Notes: generated by a model from the letters alone, not told the origin. Positions 1-8,747 are shown, counted from the first letter of the stretch. The stretch: DNA of 64,000 nucleotides from a virus (IMGVR_UViG_3300047476_001831:1-64000); one strand, 5' to 3'. Program-made: numbers and translations.

Positions 1-769
1 CTTGTAAGCGATGCTCAAGCCCCAAATACCCACCATTTACTCTTTTTGTTACTTTTCCAACAACATCATCACTTGAACCTTCATCACAAATTGACCAAAG
101 ATTATTACTATTGAAAAAATAACCTGCGGAAGCTAAAGGATAGGTTGTAGCAACTAAATCAGGATTAGATAATAAATCAACACCTAAGAAGTCACCTAAC
201 CTTTTGTAGTTTTCCTTACCGGTAGTTTGTAAAAAACCCCTCCCACGGAATTTGAATCCCTCTTTAGTAGTTTCATCACCATTACCCATTCTACTTCCAT
301 AAACACGAGAAGCAATTTTTTCAGGTTGGTTAGCATAAGACTCGGCTAATGTACCAGGGAAGTATTTTGGAAATACTCTCATCAAACCATCTTTAGAATA
401 GTTGAGATTTTCAGTAACTGCTTTGAAGTTACCTGATTCGTGAGCACATTGTGCTAAGAAATGAGCCAAACGAAGATTCGTGATGATACCAAACTTGTCA
501 GCAATCAATGAAATTTCATTAATAACTGAATCAGGGACATTTCCTTTAAGTCTTTCAGTTTTTAATGTTTCTTTTTGCACTGTTGGTAAAGAAACACCCA
601 TTTTTTCAAGTGTTGCAGGACCCGCAATACCATCGGCAGTCAAACCATTTTTTGTTTGCCATTCTTTCACTGCTTTTTCAGTACCAGGACCGAAGGAACC
701 ATCTGCAGTGATACCCAATTTTTCTTGTAGGAGTTTAACCAAAGCTCCTTGTGAACCGATTTTTAGCAT
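1..769 (-). CDS. Endolysin: peptidoglycan-binding domain plus GH19/lysozyme-type domain (3' end outside window)
   Basis: Cell-wall hydrolase for lysis. Reading the minus strand from the ATG at 769 gives an open frame of 256 codons that runs off the left edge. Residues about 1-55 form a PG_binding_1-type repeat (GSQGALVKLLQEKLG, then DGSFGPGTEKAVKEWQ). From about residue 85 the sequence is typical of chitinase-like GH19 phage lysozymes (LAHFLAQCAHESGNF with the likely catalytic Glu, then FRGRGFLQTTGKENY). A late-type motif, TATTTATA on the coding strand, lies at 787-794, 17 bases before the start. The divergent signalling operon begins at 844. The family call is firm; the exact glycosidic specificity is not. 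Confidence 0.88.
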   Translation of the reverse strand, partial: MLKIGSQGALVKLLQEKLGITADGSFGPGTEKAVKEWQTKNGLTADGIAGPATLEKMGVSLPTVQKETLKTERLKGNVPDSVINEISLIADKFGIITNLRLAHFLAQCAHESGNFKAVTENLNYSKDGLMRVFPKYFPGTLAESYANQPEKIASRVYGSRMGNGDETTKEGFKFRGRGFLQTTGKENYKRLGDFLGVDLLSNPDLVATTYPLASAGYFFNSNNLWSICDEGSSDDVVGKVTKRVNGGYLGLEHRLQ

Positions 770-786
770 AGTTTTATAGTTTTTTT

Positions 787-824
787 TATAAATACCAATT
801 ATATAGTTTGGATTAGTATTTATA
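787..824. promoter_or_regulatory. Divergent pair of late-type motifs (TATTTATA)
   Basis: TATAAATA at 787-794 reads TATTTATA on the minus strand, toward the endolysin. TATTTATA at 817-824 reads plus, toward the histidine-kinase operon starting at 844. The same orientation rule holds across the window. Seen in sequence; promoter function is inferred. Confidence 0.5.
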
Positions 825-843
825 TAAATAAAAATTTTAAAAA

Positions 844-2064
844 ATGTCAAAAAAAATAAGATTCTCTATTTACTTTTCATATTCACTAATATTGATGTTT
901 GTTGTTACCAACATTTTATCGATTTTTTTACCGAATTGTTACTTTATTTTTTTTAGTATTTTAGAGGTTAGCTTTCTTTTATTATTTATCCCTCCTTTTG
1001 TATTACTAAACAATGAATATGGTAAAAAACTTAAAGACGATTTAAATAATTTTGAAAATTTTGTTAATAATTCAGTCTTGGTGTCAAAGGCTGATAGAAA
1101 TGGGAATATAACATTTGTGAATAAGAAATTCGAAGACGTATCTGGTTGGAAATTAGAGGAGGTTAAAGGTAAAAATCATAATATTGTTAATTCAGGGCAA
1201 CATCCCAAGGAATTTTGGGTTAATATGTATAAGACAGTTGTTAAAGATAAGGAAATATGGAATGAGGTCGTGACCAACAAAAACAAAAATGGGGATTTAT
1301 ACTGGGTTGATTCATATATAAAGGCTGATTTTGATGATGATGGTAAGTTGATAGGTTACAATTCATTGAGATATAATGTAACAGAAATCGTAAAACAAAA
1401 TATTGAGATTGAAACTAAAAACACTTATTTGGAACACGCTGCCAAGATTTTAAGACACGATATGCACTCAGGGATTAATACATATATACCAAGGGGTATT
1501 AGTTCGTTAGAACGAAGATTATCACCTGAACAAATGGAAGAATTGAAAATAACAGCTCCATTTAAAATGATAAAAGAGGGGTTAATTCACACCCAAAAGG
1601 TTTATAAGGGTGTATATGAGTTTACTAACTTAGTTAAAAAGGGTGCTTGTTTGAATGTCACAAATTGTGACCTAAAAGAAATATTGGATAACTATTTGTC
1701 TTCAACTTCTTATAAAAGTCAAGTTGTTATACATCAATTAGTTAAAATAGAGGTTAATGAATCCTTATTTTGTACTGCGATTGACAATCTGATTAGAAAT
1801 GGATTAAAGTATAACGATTCCAACACCAAGGTTGTGACTATTGAAATGGAGAGTGAATTGTTGGTTATACAAGACAATGGTAGAGGAATGACACAAGAGG
1901 AATTTTTACATTTATCTAAACCATATACAAGAAAGTCCGGACAAAAAGAGAGTGGAACCGGATTAGGATTGAATATCTGCGTTGCAATATTGAAAGAACA
2001 CGGATTTGAGGTTAGTTGTGAAAAAAATGAAATTGGAACAAAAATGAAAATTAAATTGAAATGA
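844..2064 (+). CDS. PAS-domain membrane sensor histidine kinase
   Basis: 406 aa. Two N-terminal membrane helices (about 8-28 and 33-52), a PAS domain (about 70-180, with SKADRNGNITFVNKKFEDVSGW split over the core strands), then a kinase module. The H-box is RHDMHSGIN with the likely phospho-His at 205. The N-box is NLIRNGLKYND, and the ATP-lid glycine boxes are DNGRGM and GTGLGLNIC. It probably autophosphorylates in response to a cue sensed by the membrane or PAS part and passes phosphate to the receiver protein two genes downstream. It overlaps the next kinase by 4 bases (ATGA), so the two are translationally coupled. Histidine kinases are rare in phages. Kinase identity is firm; the signal is unknown. 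Confidence 0.9.
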   Translation: MSKKIRFSIYFSYSLILMFVVTNILSIFLPNCYFIFFSILEVSFLLLFIPPFVLLNNEYGKKLKDDLNNFENFVNNSVLVSKADRNGNITFVNKKFEDVSGWKLEEVKGKNHNIVNSGQHPKEFWVNMYKTVVKDKEIWNEVVTNKNKNGDLYWVDSYIKADFDDDGKLIGYNSLRYNVTEIVKQNIEIETKNTYLEHAAKILRHDMHSGINTYIPRGISSLERRLSPEQMEELKITAPFKMIKEGLIHTQKVYKGVYEFTNLVKKGACLNVTNCDLKEILDNYLSSTSYKSQVVIHQLVKIEVNESLFCTAIDNLIRNGLKYNDSNTKVVTIEMESELLVIQDNGRGMTQEEFLHLSKPYTRKSGQKESGTGLGLNICVAILKEHGFEVSCEKNEIGTKMKIKLK

Positions 2065-3449
2065 GATTTATAGTTTTTATTTTATTTTTAATGTTATCAA
2101 CATTCGTTTTTTCCCAAAATATCAAACCACAAAAGGTTGATAGTTGGTGGGATCAAGGTGTCCCCACCATGCCCGATAACCCATACATTATGGGATTGAT
2201 TTATCAATTAGGTGATACATTAGATAAGTGGGATTTTGTAACAACTCAATCCAAAGCAAAAATGTGTAGAGAAATAGGACTAGCATTTTATGATAGAGGA
2301 ATGTATGACGCAGCTGATTGGTATTTGGTTAGATCTAAAAACTATAGAGAGGAAGTTAAAATTGAGAAAGACCAATCAAAAATTTTAGAAAAAGAAGTAA
2401 AATCTTTAGAAAAGGACAAGATTTTCTTGGAAAAATTACCAGTTTCTTTTGAAAGTATGTCAAGGTCAGACTTAAAGAAACTTGTGTCTCAGGTTGATGA
2501 ACAAATCAAGAAATTATTAAGGGAAAGAGATTCTTTGATTAAAGAGAAGGCGCCCCAAATTGTTATAGATTCTAAAAATCAAACTATAAAGTCCTTGAAA
2601 AAAGAGAGAGATTTCATCAAAATGAATATCAAGAATTACAATTTATTAGATGAAATCAAGAAAATTAAAAATTATGTATTTTGGTTAATAATTGGGATTA
2701 TAACTCTTATTTTGGCGATTGTCGCTTTATTACAAAGGAACACAATAAAATATAAAGACAAAAAAATAGTCAGTCAACTTAAAGAAATTGGTAAAAAGAA
2801 CACCTATTTGGAACACGCAGCAAGAATCATTCGTCACGATATGCACTCTGGTATCAACACATATATTCCCAAAGGGATTTCTACTTTAGAAAAAAGATTG
2901 TCATCTGATGATATCAAAAATCTTAAAATTGAACTTCCGATAAAAATGATTAAAGAGGGGTTAAACCATACACAGAGAGTTTACAAAAGTGTTTATGAAT
3001 TTACGAATTTAGTTAAACAAAATGTTGTATTAGAAAAGGTAAAAGTGGATGTTAAAGAATCGTTGTATAGATATTTATTAAGTACTTCTTACAAGTCACT
3101 AGTTATGATTGATAATTTGGGTGAACTGGAAGTGAACGAAACGTTATTTTGTAACGCAATCGATAATTTAATTAGAAATGGTCTTAAATATAATGATAAC
3201 GAGGATAAATTTGTTAGGATTTATAAAGAGGACAATAAGTTAATAATACAAGACAATGGTAGAGGTATGACACAGAAACAATTTAATGAGATTTCTACAG
3301 CATATCTCAAAAACAAGAATAAGGACATTGATAAGGGTGTCTCAGGATTAGGATTAAACATTTGTATTACAATATTAGAGGAACACGGATTTAAACTAAG
3401 TTGTGAAAAAAATGAAATTGGTACAAAAATGATAATAAACTTAAAATAA
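2061..3449 (+). CDS. Second sensor histidine kinase, exported sensor domain
   Basis: 462 aa. A signal peptide (about 1-18, ending VFSQ) precedes an extracytoplasmic segment with long charged helices (about 100-190, likely coiled coil), a membrane helix (about 205-225) and a kinase core. The core is nearly parallel to that of the upstream gene: NTYLEHAARIIRHDMHSGIN (His about 259), NLIRNGLKYND, DNGRGM and SGLGLNIC. The two kinases share the catalytic half but have unrelated sensors, as expected after duplication and domain swap. The start overlaps the previous stop (ATGA). The operon continues 16 bases later with a receiver protein. Confidence 0.9.
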   Translation: MRFIVFILFLMLSTFVFSQNIKPQKVDSWWDQGVPTMPDNPYIMGLIYQLGDTLDKWDFVTTQSKAKMCREIGLAFYDRGMYDAADWYLVRSKNYREEVKIEKDQSKILEKEVKSLEKDKIFLEKLPVSFESMSRSDLKKLVSQVDEQIKKLLRERDSLIKEKAPQIVIDSKNQTIKSLKKERDFIKMNIKNYNLLDEIKKIKNYVFWLIIGIITLILAIVALLQRNTIKYKDKKIVSQLKEIGKKNTYLEHAARIIRHDMHSGINTYIPKGISTLEKRLSSDDIKNLKIELPIKMIKEGLNHTQRVYKSVYEFTNLVKQNVVLEKVKVDVKESLYRYLLSTSYKSLVMIDNLGELEVNETLFCNAIDNLIRNGLKYNDNEDKFVRIYKEDNKLIIQDNGRGMTQKQFNEISTAYLKNKNKDIDKGVSGLGLNICITILEEHGFKLSCEKNEIGTKMIINLK

Positions 3450-3465
3450 AAAAAATTGATAAAAA

Positions 3466-3897
3466 ATGATTGAATCGTTGATGTTAGTAGATGATGAGGA
3501 TTTATTCCATTTGGTGTTTGAGGACGCTTGTTCTTTATTGGATATAAGTTTATCGTTAAAATCTTTAAAAAGTTCAGATGAAGCCGCAAAGTTGTTTGAA
3601 AAGTGGCATAGAGAAGGTGGAGGTAAACCTGAATGTGTTTTTGTTGATTTAAATATTATTGGTTCTTCGTTTGATGGGATTGAATTAATAAGAAAAATTA
3701 ATTTCGAGTTTGGAAATCATGTTGTAATTGGAATTATATCATCATCTAATGAACCTGAAGAACAATCTAAGGCAATCCAAGCCGGCGCACAATTTTGGAT
3801 TATTAAATCTGATGATATTGAACCTAGATTAGAACAATTTAAAATAGATTATCAAGGTTACAAAAATAGAACTAACCCATTTAAGGTTTATAGATAA
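3466..3897 (+). CDS. Receiver-only response regulator
   Basis: 143 aa, one REC domain and no output domain. The acidic pair is in LMLVDDED (D9, D10). The phospho-acceptor is Asp61 in VFVDLN, the conserved Ser/Thr position is in GIISSSNE, and Lys114 is in WIIKSD. All key residues are present, so it should accept phosphate from the two kinases upstream. With no DNA-binding domain it probably acts by protein contact (CheY or Spo0F style) or relays phosphate to a host partner. Its stop shares one base with the next gene's start (TAATG). Confidence 0.9.
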   Translation: MIESLMLVDDEDLFHLVFEDACSLLDISLSLKSLKSSDEAAKLFEKWHREGGGKPECVFVDLNIIGSSFDGIELIRKINFEFGNHVVIGIISSSNEPEEQSKAIQAGAQFWIIKSDDIEPRLEQFKIDYQGYKNRTNPFKVYR

Positions 3898-4574
3898 TGA
3901 AATTTAATAAGGAAACTAAAGAAGAGTTAATTGATTTACTCGAAAAGAAAAACATCGGTTTGGAAGGTAATATTTTGAAAGTAATTGATACTTCAGATGA
4001 CCCCAATTTTGCTAAATATGTCGAAAATTGTAAAGAAAAGGATAAAGAAAACAGAAAAAAAAGATTAGAAATCACAAAACAGGTTCAAGAAAAAAACAAA
4101 GAGTTAATTGAAGTCAATGATGAAAATGAAAGGATAATGAGAGAACTTCAATCAACTTTAAAAGAGGTTGAAGACGCTAAAATTACCTTTGAGGTACAAA
4201 ATAGAGAGTTGGTTGCATGGAAACAAGATAATGAAAGAATTAGTTTAGAGTTACAACAAGAGATGGCAAAGTCCGAATTAGCTAGAATTGAGGCTGAAGA
4301 GGCTAAAACAGCTGCAATTAATGATTTGGATGTATTACAAAAAAGAAAACAAACTGAATTAATTGGTAATATCGTTAAAATTGCTTTAGGTGTTATTGTT
4401 TCAATTGGTGTAATCACAACCTTTATGTATGTATTTGCAATTTTTATGAATAAAGACACCCAAATGATTGGTTCTACTTGGTCTAATATGTTAGGTATTC
4501 TTTTAACAAACGCATTCAGTATTATTGGTACTATTATGGGGGTAAAATACTCAGGTAAAGAAGATAAAGAATAA
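3897..4574 (+). CDS. Coiled-coil protein with two C-terminal membrane helices
   Basis: 225 aa. Residues about 45-150 are a long charged heptad region (KEKDKENRKKRLE, NERIMRELQSTLKEVEDAK). Two membrane helices follow (about 158-183 and 195-218). No enzymatic motif is visible. It is last in the signalling operon and coupled to the regulator by a one-base overlap. It is therefore a candidate output or scaffold at the membrane, but that is inferred from position only. Confidence 0.75.
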   Translation: MKFNKETKEELIDLLEKKNIGLEGNILKVIDTSDDPNFAKYVENCKEKDKENRKKRLEITKQVQEKNKELIEVNDENERIMRELQSTLKEVEDAKITFEVQNRELVAWKQDNERISLELQQEMAKSELARIEAEEAKTAAINDLDVLQKRKQTELIGNIVKIALGVIVSIGVITTFMYVFAIFMNKDTQMIGSTWSNMLGILLTNAFSIIGTIMGVKYSGKEDKE

Positions 4575-4577
4575 AAA

Positions 4578-4604
4578 AAAGGGGTCTATTTTGACCCCTT
4601 CTTT
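4578..4604. terminator. Bidirectional terminator between convergent operons
   Basis: Stem GGGGTC (4581-4586) pairs with GACCCC (4593-4598), loop TATTTT, flanked by an A-run and T-rich sequence. It can end both the plus-strand signalling operon and the minus-strand gene whose stop codon (4586-4588) lies in the stem-loop. Confidence 0.75.
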
Positions 4605-4771
4605 AATTTACTAAACTTAGTTTCCCCTTTATATACATTTTCCACTTCATAAGCATTTCTACCTAATTTTTTATCATATCTCCATATTTGGATAATATCT
4701 CCGTGGTCAATAACAACTTCTGTTTTTGTAATTTCTGTAGTTTGAGGTTCCGTATTTAGTTTTTTTGCCAT
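4586..4771 (-). CDS. Small basic protein of unknown function
   Basis: 61 aa, unrecognised. The N-terminal third is polar and Thr/Lys-rich (MAKKLNTEPQTTEITKTE). The rest (DHGDIIQIWRYDKKLGRNAY) looks like a small beta-barrel fold. It starts 2 bases after the synthetase-like gene ends and is probably co-transcribed with it. Its stop is inside the shared terminator hairpin. Confidence 0.6.
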   Translation of the reverse strand: MAKKLNTEPQTTEITKTEVVIDHGDIIQIWRYDKKLGRNAYEVENVYKGETKFSKLKKGSK

Positions 4772-4773
4772 AG

Positions 4774-5607
4774 TTATGCTATTGATTCTGCTAATTTTTT
4801 TGCGTTATTAAGTTCATATGCTCTTGCCAATCTGGTCATACCACAACCCCAACCAAATCTTGGGAAGAAATCCAAAGATAAGAAATCTTCTAAATCTTTT
4901 TCTACTCTTTCCTTACCAAATAATTCAAAAAGTTTTCCAGCGTAGTTTCCACCTTCGATTGTGTAGAACATTTCTTTCATACTTTCCTTATCACAACTTC
5001 TTTCAGCTGAACCGATAGTTTCTTGACCGAATAGGATAACATCAACCTTTTGGAATTTGTCACCTTCACCTTTTTGCATATTCCAGAATGGGTTTGTTCT
5101 TAATGGGAAGTTTTGTAGAGAGATTGAGTCACCGATTTCATTCCACATTTTTGTTTCGTGTTCAGCTTCAAGGATATCAGTTCCGTATTTTTCACAAAGT
5201 TCGTTATAATCTACAATCTTTGGAGTATCAAAACCAAGGTATTCTAACATTTCAGCTTGAAGTTTAACCATATCTTCTTTTGTTCCTTTTGTTTCCACCT
5301 CAAACATAGGAAAAATTAAATCGTGTCTTCCAGGGATTGGGGTTGCTTCTTGTCTATATGATGTTGAGATACAATATACACCAGGATATTCAGGATTTTG
5401 TAATAATTCGTATTCTAACCACATTTGACCTGTTTGGGGTAATGGCCAAACCTCACCTGAGTATTCAAATTTTGTAATACTATGTGGATTTTCACATGCG
5501 GCAAGGATTGATAATCTTGATTGAACTGGAACTTCTAAGAAACCTTTAGCTTGGAAGAATGTTCTCATTTTTTGGACTAACTCATTGTAGATTTTTGTGT
5601 TTTTCAT
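4774..5607 (-). CDS. Class II aminoacyl-tRNA synthetase-like catalytic domain (Asn/Asp group)
   Basis: 277 aa. Motif 2 is recognisable (CISTSYRQEATPIPGRHDLI, followed by FPMFEVETKG), as are a central ILFGQETIGSAERS segment and motif 3 (GWGCGMTRLARAYEL). This is the fold of AspRS/AsnRS and of the AsnA-type asparagine synthetase. The N-terminal anticodon-binding OB domain (about 100 residues) is absent, so classic tRNA charging by anticodon recognition is doubtful. It may be an AsnA-like amidating enzyme, a paralogue that acylates another substrate, or a minimal synthetase. Its place in a phage with a full tRNA set makes a translation role attractive but unproven. Confidence 0.75.
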   Translation of the reverse strand: MKNTKIYNELVQKMRTFFQAKGFLEVPVQSRLSILAACENPHSITKFEYSGEVWPLPQTGQMWLEYELLQNPEYPGVYCISTSYRQEATPIPGRHDLIFPMFEVETKGTKEDMVKLQAEMLEYLGFDTPKIVDYNELCEKYGTDILEAEHETKMWNEIGDSISLQNFPLRTNPFWNMQKGEGDKFQKVDVILFGQETIGSAERSCDKESMKEMFYTIEGGNYAGKLFELFGKERVEKDLEDFLSLDFFPRFGWGCGMTRLARAYELNNAKKLAESIA

Positions 5608-5650
5608 TTTTGTTTGTAAGTGTTTTTATTGGTTAATGTTTATTTGAATA

Positions 5651-5683
5651 TAAAAAAAATCCCCCTAATAATAGGAGGATTTA
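5651..5683 (-). terminator. Terminator-like hairpin in the leader of the synthetase-like gene
   Basis: On the minus strand, AAATCCTCCT and AGGGGGATTT form a 10-bp stem (one mismatch, loop ATTATT) followed by eight T. It lies about 45-75 bases before the minus-strand start at 5607 and would stop transcripts before that gene. It may be an attenuator or the end of a short leader RNA. No gene lies directly upstream on that strand. Confidence 0.55.
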
Positions 5684-5806
5684 AGAGATTGATTTTGATA
5701 TGTTGTTGTGTAGATTGATGTCCATTTTTTTATACTTTTAGGAATAAATACGATTAATTTTTGTAAAAATCAATTTTTAAGAAAAAATATATAAAAAAAA
5801 ATTAAA

Positions 5807-5833
5807 TTGTCATAAAAACTGACAATTTGTCAG
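5807..5833. promoter_or_regulatory. Palindromic operator upstream of dnaK (TGACA-N3-TGTCA)
   Basis: TGACA-ATT-TGTCA at 5820-5832 (flanked by C and G to give a 6-bp arm), with an extra half-site TTGTCA at 5807-5812. The same palindrome with the same 3-base centre, plus a half-site, lies between clpC and the UVR gene (50607-50646). The surrounding 5684-5932 stretch holds no gene I can support. Confidence 0.5.
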
Positions 5834-5932
5834 TATAAATTGGGTTGGATTGATTTTTAATAATAAAAGTTTGGAATTGAAATTGACTCCATAAAAAATA
5901 AACTATATAATTCAATCAAAAAACACACAATT

Positions 5933-7798
5933 ATGAGTAAAATTATAGGAATTGACTTAGGTACGACAAATTCGTGCGTTGCCGTTATGGAAAACGGAGA
6001 ACCAATTGTAATAACAAACAATGAAGGTAAAAGAACAACGCCTTCAATCATTGGTTTTGTTGACAATGGTGAAAGAAAGATTGGTGACCCTGCCAAAAGA
6101 CAGTCAGTAACAAATCCTGACAAAACAATTTATTCAATCAAACGATTTATGGGTTCTAATTTTGATGAAACAAAGTCAGAGGTTAGTAGAGTACCATATA
6201 AAGTTGTTAAGGGTAAAAACAATACACCAAGAGTTGAGATTGATGGTAAACAATACTCACCACAAGAATTATCAGCAATGGTGTTACAAAAAATGAAACA
6301 AACGGCTGAAGACTATTTGGGTCAAGAAGTAACAGAAGCTGTAATCACAGTTCCAGCATACTTCAACGATGCTCAAAGACAAGCAACAAAAGAAGCTGGT
6401 GAGATTGCGGGACTAACAGTTAAAAGAATTATCAACGAACCAACAGCTGCAGCCCTTGCCTATGGTCTTGATAAGAAAAACAAAGACTCCAAAATTGTTG
6501 TTTTTGACTGTGGTGGTGGAACACATGACGTATCTATCCTTGAATTAGGTGGTGGAGTATTTGAAGTATTATCAACAGATGGTGATACACACTTAGGGGG
6601 GGATGACTTTGACAATGCAATTGTTGATTGGTTAACATCAGAGTTCAAAAATGAAAATGGTGGAGCTTGGAACGATGATTCTATGGCAATCCAAAGATTG
6701 AGAGAGGCTGCAGAGAAAGCAAAGATTGAATTATCTTCTTCTCAATCAACAGAAATCAATTTACCTTACTTTATGGTGATTGATAATCAACCAAAACACC
6801 TTGTAAAAACACTTACAAGAGCAAAATTTGAACAATTGATTGATAAGTTGGTTGAAAGAACAATTGCACCTTGTAAATCAGCACTTAAAAACGCTAATCT
6901 TACTATTGGAGAAATTGATGAGGTAATTTTAGTTGGAGGTTCTACTAGAATCCCAGCAATCCAAGAAGCAGTTAAGAAGTTTTTTGGTAAAGAACCATCA
7001 AAAGGTGTAAATCCTGATGAAGTTGTTGCTTTAGGTGCGGCAATTCAAGGTGGTGTATTAGCTGGTGATGTAAAAGACGTTCTTTTATTAGATGTAACCC
7101 CACTTTCATTGGGTATTGAAACTATGGGTGGAGTATTCACTAAATTAATTGAGGCAAACACCACAATTCCTACCAAAAAGTCACAGATTTTCTCTACAGC
7201 GGTAGATAATCAACCATCGGTAGAAATACATGTACTACAAGGTGAAAGACCAATGGCAAAGGATAATAGAAGTATTGGAAGATTCCATTTAGATGGTATC
7301 CCACCTTCAATGAGGGGTATTCCACAGATTGAAGTTACATTTGATATTGATTCAAATGGTATTATCAATGTTGCTGCTTTAGATAAAGGTACAAACAAGA
7401 AACAAACAATCAGAATTGAGTCTTCTTCTGGTTTATCACAAGATGAAATTGATAGAATGAAACGTGAAGCGGAAGAAAATGCTGAAACTGATAGATTAGC
7501 TAAAGAAAAAGCTGAGAAAATCAATGAAGCTGATAGTACAATCTTCAACATTGAGAAAACAATGAAGGATTTGGATGAGAAAATCAGTGATGAACATAAA
7601 GAAAACATCAAAAAAGAACTAGAATCACTAAAAGAAGCTAAAAATAGTGGTGATGTTGAAGTAATTAACAAAGCATTGGATAGTATTAATATGAAAATGC
7701 AAGAAATTACACAAGAACTTTACAGTAATGTAAATGAACAAACTGAACCAACAGATGGATTTAATGGTTCTGATGTTGAATTTGAAGAAGTTAAGTAA
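5933..7798 (+). CDS. dnaK: DnaK (Hsp70) chaperone, full length
   Basis: 621 aa, a normal length for bacterial DnaK. It has an N-terminal ATPase domain ([55 protein letters not shown]), the linker [19 protein letters not shown], the substrate-binding domain and helical lid, and the C-terminal EFEEVK tail. The second phosphate loop reads [10 protein letters not shown] where most DnaKs have DLGGGTFDVS. ATP-driven folding of host or phage proteins is expected, using host DnaJ/GrpE since neither is visible here. A complete dnaK is unusual in a phage and was probably acquired from the host. A likely operator lies upstream and a strong terminator follows. Confidence 0.97.
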   Translation: MSKIIGIDLGTTNSCVAVMENGEPIVITNNEGKRTTPSIIGFVDNGERKIGDPAKRQSVTNPDKTIYSIKRFMGSNFDETKSEVSRVPYKVVKGKNNTPRVEIDGKQYSPQELSAMVLQKMKQTAEDYLGQEVTEAVITVPAYFNDAQRQATKEAGEIAGLTVKRIINEPTAAALAYGLDKKNKDSKIVVFDCGGGTHDVSILELGGGVFEVLSTDGDTHLGGDDFDNAIVDWLTSEFKNENGGAWNDDSMAIQRLREAAEKAKIELSSSQSTEINLPYFMVIDNQPKHLVKTLTRAKFEQLIDKLVERTIAPCKSALKNANLTIGEIDEVILVGGSTRIPAIQEAVKKFFGKEPSKGVNPDEVVALGAAIQGGVLAGDVKDVLLLDVTPLSLGIETMGGVFTKLIEANTTIPTKKSQIFSTAVDNQPSVEIHVLQGERPMAKDNRSIGRFHLDGIPPSMRGIPQIEVTFDIDSNGIINVAALDKGTNKKQTIRIESSSGLSQDEIDRMKREAEENAETDRLAKEKAEKINEADSTIFNIEKTMKDLDEKISDEHKENIKKELESLKEAKNSGDVEVINKALDSINMKMQEITQELYSNVNEQTEPTDGFNGSDVEFEEVK

Positions 7799-7805
7799 AA
7801 ATGAA

Positions 7806-7834
7806 AAACCCCTGAGTTACTCGGGGGTTTCTTC
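7806..7834. terminator. Terminator after dnaK
   Basis: An 11-bp stem (7806-7816 with 7820-7830, one G-T pair) with loop TTA closes with TTT and a T-rich tract. It is usable from both strands, ending dnaK and the minus-strand gene that stops at 7817. Confidence 0.85.
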
Positions 7835-8110
7835 TTTTACATCTTCTGTTTTCTTTTCTTTTTGAATTTGGTGAATTATGTAACCTGAAATTGCAAACTC
7901 AACCCCAGCCCACATAATTAAATCAGTCATAGTTAATGTGGAATGTTTTTCTAATAAGAAAAATATCATTCCCCACTGAGCAACTAGAAAAGCAATACCA
8001 GATTCAATTCTTTTTTTGGAAAAAAATGATTCTTTTGAGGAATACATATTTGTAACTTCTCTAATTAACCATTTTATATTTTCCCACCCAAAAAATAATT
8101 TATTTTTCAT
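7817..8110 (-). CDS. Small two-helix membrane protein
   Basis: 97 aa from the ATG at 8110, chosen because a late-type TATTTATA lies 12 bases upstream (8122-8129) and a terminator sits inside the longer upstream frame. Two hydrophobic helices (around GIAFLVAQWGMIFFLLEK and LIMWAGVEFAISGYIIHQI) and an acidic C-terminus. Function unknown. Confidence 0.7.
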   Translation of the reverse strand: MKNKLFFGWENIKWLIREVTNMYSSKESFFSKKRIESGIAFLVAQWGMIFFLLEKHSTLTMTDLIMWAGVEFAISGYIIHQIQKEKKTEDVKEETPE

Positions 8111-8139
8111 AAGGTTTTTATTATAAATAGGATATAAAT

Positions 8140-8171
8140 AAAAAAGAGGACGTAGCGATGTCCTCTTTTCT
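8140..8171 (-). terminator. Terminator after the 8220-8747 gene
   Basis: AAAAGAGGAC (8142-8151) pairs with GTCCTCTTTT (8160-8169). On the minus strand it is followed by a T-run. The late motif of the next minus-strand gene lies just beyond, so the two genes are separate transcription units. Bases 8172-8219 form further short hairpins. Confidence 0.8.
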
Positions 8172-8219
8172 TGTTGCCGTAACAGCAAACGGTCCTAATA
8201 GTCCTCTTAAGAGGTTAGA

Positions 8220-8747
8220 TTAGTTACCCTTAACGAGTTCCAAACATCTTTTAAGATATTCTTTAGCTCTTGGTGAGGGTGTGTATTCATCATCTTTTGT
8301 TTGAAGATTTAAAACTCTTTCAATATCTTTAACTAATTCAGTTCCATGTTCATTTTCTTTATACAATTCTATAATTTTATCCATAGCTTTGTTACAACCA
8401 TTACTTGTTTCATCATAGTAATTTTTGTTTCTGAATTTGTTAAGATGGTGCATCATATCATAAGCTAAATGAGCTCCACCATCTTTGATATCTCTGAATA
8501 ATCTAAGATTATTAAGTATTCCCAATGTATCTACCATTGAGTTAACTCCTAATTTTCGTTTACTTACACCAGGTGCATACTCACTATAATCATCAGCAGT
8601 ACCAACAATTTCTTCTAATGGTACAACATTTTCTGGAACACAACGAGGTTTGTCTTTAACCTCTTTCATTTCCATATTCTCTTCTTCCAAAATGGTTCTT
8701 CTAATTATTTTTCTTAGTTCAGATTCTTTGATTGTATAATGTTTCAT
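8220..8747 (-). CDS. Phage protein with capsid-targeting-like N-terminus
   Basis: 175 aa. The first 22 residues (MKHYTIKESELRKIIRR, then TILEEEN) match a basic amphipathic leader seen on several proteins in this window. By analogy with T4 it may direct the protein into the prohead and be cut after an LxE-type site by the protease at 61328. The remainder is helical and soluble without a known motif. TATTTATA on the coding strand at 8761-8768 precedes the start by 13 bases, consistent with late expression. Confidence 0.65.
   Translation of the reverse strand: MKHYTIKESELRKIIRRTILEEENMEMKEVKDKPRCVPENVVPLEEIVGTADDYSEYAPGVSKRKLGVNSMVDTLGILNNLRLFRDIKDGGAHLAYDMMHHLNKFRNKNYYDETSNGCNKAMDKIIELYKENEHGTELVKDIERVLNLQTKDDEYTPSPRAKEYLKRCLELVKGN

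Noticed and set aside
480-779. Open plus-strand frame of 99 codons at the left end
   Set aside because: It is the complement of the endolysin gene, whose minus-strand translation shows clear domain motifs.
5684-5932. CIRCE-type heat-shock operator before dnaK
   Set aside because: No TTAGCACTC-N9-GAGTGCTAA; the palindrome found is TGACA-N3-TGTCA.
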